Notes under the pieces: generated by a model | The model's database searches: none | What the model was told of the DNA's origin: nothing | What the model saw: only the letters and a program-made list of their open reading frames with translations | Part shown: positions 61,801 through 64,000 of the stretch, piece by piece | Numbering within the stretch: the stretch's first letter is position 1 | How the letters are laid out: each line of letters begins with the position of its first letter | From: UBA1672 sp050633505 | GTDB lineage: Bacteria; Pseudomonadota; Alphaproteobacteria; Micavibrionales; Micavibrionaceae | DNA: 64,000 nt | Assembly: GCA_050633505.1 (NCBI GenBank) | Contig: JBOEGQ010000002.1 | Location: 207,803-271,802 of the forward strand | Direction: 5' to 3' | Translations under genes and position numbers: made by a program

Positions 61801-62121
61801 GTACAGATTTATCGTAACAATAATCCAAAAGGCTATAACGCAATTCGGATACAATTAATTGATGAACAAAACACAAATAAACAAGCCATTGGCGCACATG
61901 TGATTATCTCCTATAAAACCGCAAAGAAAGAAACCATGCAACAACTAGGCATTGTTCAAGGGGGTGGAGGTTCTAAATCATATAACCAACCTGTTTTGCA
62001 TTTCGGCCTCGGCACAGCATCACATATAAACAAAGTCGAAATCAAATGGCCGGATGGCACACAAGATGTGATCAAGGGAAAAATCCTTGCGAACAAAACT
62101 TATCATATCAGCCGACGATAA
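58864..62121 (+). CDS. Permease fused to FG-GAP repeats and an ASPIC/UnbV domain
   Basis: A 1085-residue protein. Residues 1-378 hold about nine or ten membrane helices and look like the DUF318/SO_0444/ArsP permease family: IGAPLGICVNCAAPVARALY with two cysteines, then ASPTLNIVVLTMAL, and a second copy near ALPLIALLGTILPAP. Residues 475-975 have seven FG-GAP/VCBS-type repeats with calcium motifs (GDVHQDGWPDILLTGD; GDIEKDGDLDIFLG; FDNDGYLDLYVGND; GDLDNDGWQDIYLVN; DLDFDGDLDIV). About residues 750-840 insert six cysteines. Residues 990-1085 match ASPIC/UnbV (QGGGGSKSYNQPVLHFGLG, then WPDGTQDVI). So it is a CRTAC1-like protein on a transporter base. Its function is unknown. Confidence 0.8.
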   Translation: MFKENAFKPAIILIFFMMITCLSFWMSSRYPELSEKTILSDSPILSSLGFFPIFEIQETDPIWKKVLLETGNWINTNKKGMSFSFFVGAFLLCLWPLFKRGSFNHGFNNSLLGLGIGAPLGICVNCAAPVARALYGGGSTMQTALSTLIASPTLNIVVLTMALSLFPVYVIVTKIILTLIFILILIPMACRYFFQTEIQKHQQDAVCDITDKPTENIGGLPQINGWSGAGLWALKHYIKNFFFLLKVALPLMILSGALGSLATILVPWSSIETLDQYDSIGMMILALPLIALLGTILPAPMAFDVILASALLQANVPIQYVSIILFTLGSFSIYAFFIIWRSMSLRIALFLMITTMILGICMGIISMYFDNYARKTAAAHLNAYAQEHDFDPIKQRTDHAYSLAELQLDLDKHHITFTNPPKTNDLDVPNHLTIKSVDHAPSTPKTNQENFTLIKGIDKGIEQPYEVSYITGMPEALAHTTMSVATGDVHQDGWPDILLTGDLEIHPNLILYANIGGQQYKRQHIPLPPNINEVILVALVDLNGDTWLDIVFATYGGQNYVIYNDKGEFIDQNIAPLYPENLGSTMSLAFGDIEKDGDLDIFLGNWNVGPRYSNFSHSQNILLRNENPLASSHNQKYVVQRLNGSTGETLTSLFHDFDNDGYLDLYVGNDFSNTPYSDIILNGQKTGHLFIKSTKRQGKIDGSHSTMSIDIGDIDNDLKPDFYIGQIAFMGHYEDEMHKVSEKQILYHQYCDKNNDLPFKQCMREMKLKYALAAATHISDTCQWLDNEEDQTKCLIHLINYQDYCQFSITASAPSPKDNDGTLSPRYKSFCDLQEQAQQEFKKAVTEKDKFTSPHKNFHLKAANWSLNNVLLYNESSGTNVKLTDQSDSRNAGYGGWTWNARFGDLDNDGWQDIYLVNGHSFQTSLATNIFYHNKGMGHYEDETTSFGLENYTVTTAFSYADLDFDGDLDIVNVPLDAPVQIYRNNNPKGYNAIRIQLIDEQNTNKQAIGAHVIISYKTAKKETMQQLGIVQGGGGSKSYNQPVLHFGLGTASHINKVEIKWPDGTQDVIKGKILANKTYHISRR

Positions 62122-62139
62122 AACCTTAATACCCCACAT

Positions 62140-62160
62140 AAAAAGGCGGGAAAACCCGCC
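62140..62160 (-). terminator. Terminator after nusG (bidirectional hairpin)
   Basis: GGCGGG (62145-62150), AAAA, CCCGCC (62155-62160). On the minus strand the stem is followed by TTTTT, so it ends secE-nusG (stop at 62190). On the plus strand it may also serve the permease fusion gene but has only TGATT after it. Confidence 0.85.
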
Positions 62161-62189
62161 TGATTAAATTCAAAAGTAAAGTGCGTCTC

Positions 62190-62723
62190 TTACGACTTCT
62201 CAACCTGCGCATATTCAAGTTCAACAGGTGTAGAACGCCCAAAGATTGAAACAGACACTTTCAACTTTGCCTTTTCTTCATCAACTTCTTCAACAACACC
62301 ATTGAACGAAGCAAAAGGTCCATCAGTTACCTTAACCTCTTCACCGATATCGTAAACAACAGAAGGACGCGGACGATCAACGCCTTCTTGAACCTGTGTA
62401 AGGATACGTTGTGCTTCTTTCTCACTAATCGGAACCGGGCGGTTACCACCAGCGCCCAAAAACCCACTCACCTTCGGTGTGTCTTTGATCAGGTGCCAAA
62501 CATTATCATTCATATCCAATTTCGCAAGAACATAGCCTGGGAAGAACTTACGCTCTGAATTAACGCGCTGACCACGTTTAACTTCAACAACTTCTTCAAC
62601 AGGTACAAGGATATCCTCGATATAGTCCTCTAACCCTTGCTTCCCAGCCTTTTCCTTGATGGACTCGGCGACTTTACTCTCAAACCCAGAATAAACATGT
62701 AATACATACCAACGCATAGCCAT
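62190..62723 (-). CDS. nusG: Transcription termination/antitermination factor NusG
   Basis: A 177-residue elongation factor that links RNA polymerase with Rho and the ribosome. The NGN domain (1-115) begins MRWYVLHVYSGFESKVAESI, and contains KFFPGYVLAKLDMNDNVWHL and VSGFLGAGGNRPVPISEKEA. The KOW domain is at 125-175 (GEEVKVTDGPFASFNGVVEE). Length is standard. GGAAGGG is before the ATG. It follows secE by 35 bases, the conserved bacterial arrangement. Confidence 0.97.
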   Translation of the reverse strand: MAMRWYVLHVYSGFESKVAESIKEKAGKQGLEDYIEDILVPVEEVVEVKRGQRVNSERKFFPGYVLAKLDMNDNVWHLIKDTPKVSGFLGAGGNRPVPISEKEAQRILTQVQEGVDRPRPSVVYDIGEEVKVTDGPFASFNGVVEEVDEEKAKLKVSVSIFGRSTPVELEYAQVEKS

Positions 62724-62758
62724 TGTTACGACCCTTCCTTAAAAAATCCGAAATACCT

Positions 62759-62956
62759 TTAGAATCCCATAATCAAACGAATGAGATACGCAATAACCTG
62801 ATCCGCAAAATATAAAAACAGCGAACAAACAAAAACCATAACAAAAACAGCAATCATAGAAACTGTCGTTTCCTGACGGGACGGCCATGTAACTTTTTTT
62901 GCTTCGTTTTTCACTTCACGGATAAACGTGGCTGGGCCTTTTTTTACTTTCGCCAT
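62759..62956 (-). CDS. secE: Preprotein translocase subunit SecE
   Basis: A 65-residue single-helix SecE that stabilises SecY. The amphipathic helix FIREVKNEAKKVTWPSRQET is followed by the membrane helix (VFVMVFVCSLFLYFADQV). The WPS/T motif is the family hallmark. Length equals the short SecE of most bacteria. It precedes nusG. The usual upstream tRNA-Trp and tuf are not seen here, where instead an unrelated unknown gene follows after 183 bases. Confidence 0.95.
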   Translation of the reverse strand: MAKVKKGPATFIREVKNEAKKVTWPSRQETTVSMIAVFVMVFVCSLFLYFADQVIAYLIRLIMGF

Positions 62957-63139
62957 ATGATTCTCTTACACCTTTTTAAAATATTCTTTTACCCAAGGTT
63001 CGTGTCGTGACCACCGTCACACATTACAAACTTTATTTTCATGGGAATTTAAGTGATGTTTACACCATCCAAATAGAAAAAGCCAGAGAAAAAATAATAC
63101 AACAAATGAACACAAAATACTTAGAAGATAAAAGGCGTT

Positions 63140-63823
63140 TTACTCACTTTCCAGCGTACGAATTTCTTCTTCTATTTTCTTTTGCATACCTTTATAAAAT
63201 TCAAGATCTTCCTTTAATTTCATAATTTTTGCAGCTTTACGGCTTTTCTCATCACAATTGCGAATCGTTTTATCCCCTTCTGCGGCAATGATCTGCTTAA
63301 TCAGTGGATTATCACGCGTATCAATCACGGCCTTAAGTGTCAAATATTGATCGTGTTTTTGATCATCTTGAAAGTAAGTCAATCGTATCGCCGTATCTGC
63401 AATTGCCATTGTCGGACTACTCAACTCAACCTTTGGTGCACAAAGAACCTCTGGGCGCACAATGACCTGATCTTTCATGACCAATTCTTCTGTTCGCGAA
63501 CGTGCCATAGCAAGGGCAAACTTCTCGTATCCATCCTCTGTGAAAAACTGGCGCCTGTTTTCGCGGCGCTCTTCAAGGTTATTGAAACCATAATTGAATA
63601 TCTCAGACAGCGCATGCCCTGTCCATTTTTGCAGCATCGCCAGCTTCTCTTCTACCGCATCATGATCGACAACATAAGATGGCAAGGATTCCGCACTGCT
63701 CTCTTCTTCCTGAGTTGGTGTTGTTGGGGCATCTTCTGCCAACGCTTGATGACCAGCCATACCTATAGACAAAGCTATCGTAGCCATCACAAAAACCCCT
63801 AAGATAGAAGCCTTACACATCAT
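63140..63823 (-). CDS. Exported protein, possibly IcmL/DotI-like
   Basis: A 227-residue protein with a signal peptide (residues 1-29, ILGVFVMATIALSIGMAG, cleavage after ALA). The mature part has LQKWTGHALSEIFNYGFNNL then RRQFFTEDGYEKFALAMARS, a pattern like the DotI/IcmL domain of type IV secretion proteins (F-N-x-x-F-x-N-Y, then FT-x-x-G-W/Y-x-x-F). A coiled coil of Lys/Glu ends it. No other secretion genes are in the window. Its ATG is one base after the gcvPB stop, so it is expressed with it. The family call is tentative; an unrelated periplasmic protein is the alternative. Confidence 0.55.
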   Translation of the reverse strand: MMCKASILGVFVMATIALSIGMAGHQALAEDAPTTPTQEEESSAESLPSYVVDHDAVEEKLAMLQKWTGHALSEIFNYGFNNLEERRENRRQFFTEDGYEKFALAMARSRTEELVMKDQVIVRPEVLCAPKVELSSPTMAIADTAIRLTYFQDDQKHDQYLTLKAVIDTRDNPLIKQIIAAEGDKTIRNCDEKSRKAAKIMKLKEDLEFYKGMQKKIEEEIRTLESE

Positions 63824-63824
63824 A

Positions 63825-64000
63825 TTACCCTTCCTCTTTCCACCGCAATACAGGATTACGTGCGGCCTTCACCTCATCCAGACGTTTACGTGGCGTACTC
63901 TGTGGATAGCTATGGAAGATATCCGCCGCGTCTTCTGCGCGTGCATCTACTGCAATTTTCTTCATCGTTGTGATAAAGCGATCAATCGCATCCTTACTTT
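63825..64000 (-). CDS. gcvPB: C-terminal end of glycine dehydrogenase subunit 2 (5' part outside window)
   Basis: The frame is open to the right edge and ends with TAA at 63827-63825. The last 58 residues read ...DAIDRFITTMKKIAVDARAE and end TPRKRLDEVKAARNPVLRW plus a short tail. RLDEVKAARNPVLRW is the C-terminal signature of the P-protein of the glycine cleavage system (pyridoxal-phosphate decarboxylase), subunit 2 in split form. The gene therefore lies on the minus strand and continues beyond the window. gcvPA should be just upstream. Confidence 0.85.
   Translation of the reverse strand, partial: SKDAIDRFITTMKKIAVDARAEDAADIFHSYPQSTPRKRLDEVKAARNPVLRWKEEG

Noticed and set aside
62957..63139. 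Expected tRNA-Trp or tuf upstream of secE
   Set aside because: I looked for a cloverleaf or a coding start in this gap and found only a short GTGAC/GTCAC pairing, so none is reported.

Overview
The window reads as chromosomal DNA of a moderately AT-rich alphaproteobacterium. The evidence is the ssb / DUF2059 / gyrA / coaD neighbourhood, the split glycine dehydrogenase end (gcvPB), a eukaryote-type NADP isocitrate dehydrogenase, a LuxR/LuxI pair, an oxyR-ahpC-ahpD unit and a Flp-type prepilin. Several long soluble proteins match no family I know (1524-2954, 15484-16482, 18339-19451, 42726-43553), which fits a poorly sampled lineage; a Micavibrio-like order is possible but is inference. No rRNA, CRISPR array, transposase or prophage is visible. 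Two tRNAs are present: Lys(TTT) and elongator Met(CAT).

Layout. 1-5100: the end of an outer-membrane protein, a TetR repressor with a palindromic operator, an unknown protein, a glyoxalase and an MscS channel. 5215-7538: peroxide defence, with ahpC-ahpD divergent from oxyR. 7608-10553: trhO, acylphosphatase and a GST. 10663-12892: a five-gene unit of two EF-hand proteins, an ECF sigma factor, a small membrane protein and a heavy-metal-sensor-like protein. 12967-20552: an AMIN-domain protein, a WecA-type transferase, unknown proteins, a MerR/flavoprotein divergon and a hydrolase. 21361-28969: tRNA-Lys, coaD, gyrA, ssb, a diguanylate cyclase, a 55-residue Flp pilin and a split mnmC. 29024-43553: an M3 peptidase, CtlX, the GDP-fucose genes (gmd, fcl, manC), tsaC, anmK, tyrS and others. 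43558-53371: a YhdP/AsmA-type protein, bcp, cysteine desulfurase with ferredoxin, icd and mnmA. 53488-58580: tRNA-Met, a quorum-sensing locus (luxR, luxI, a small gene, an Xre regulator), yciB, a candidate small RNA and an HTH/methyltransferase pair. 58864-64000: a 1085-residue permease/FG-GAP/UnbV fusion, nusG-secE, an IcmL-like protein and the gcvPB end.

How genes work together. trhO, mnmC (as two genes) and mnmA all act on uridine 34 of tRNA, and tsaC acts on A37. AhpC has the C-terminal CPC form that is recycled by AhpD, and OxyR keeps its redox cysteine pair. gmd, fcl and manC supply GDP-fucose for surface glycans, and the WecA-type enzyme starts lipid-linked glycans.

Most interesting signals. 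(1) A candidate small RNA on the minus strand at about 57097-56963, with a TTGACG-17-TATAAG promoter, three copies of a CCCACACAT-type motif in predicted loops and a very strong terminator. (2) Inverted repeats whose 3' arm contains the Shine-Dalgarno sequence before luxI, the Xre gene and the first EF-hand gene. (3) The permease/CRTAC1-like fusion with a six-cysteine insert. (4) The EF-hand/ECF-sigma/metal-sensor unit. Coordinates were read by hand and no searches or folding were run.
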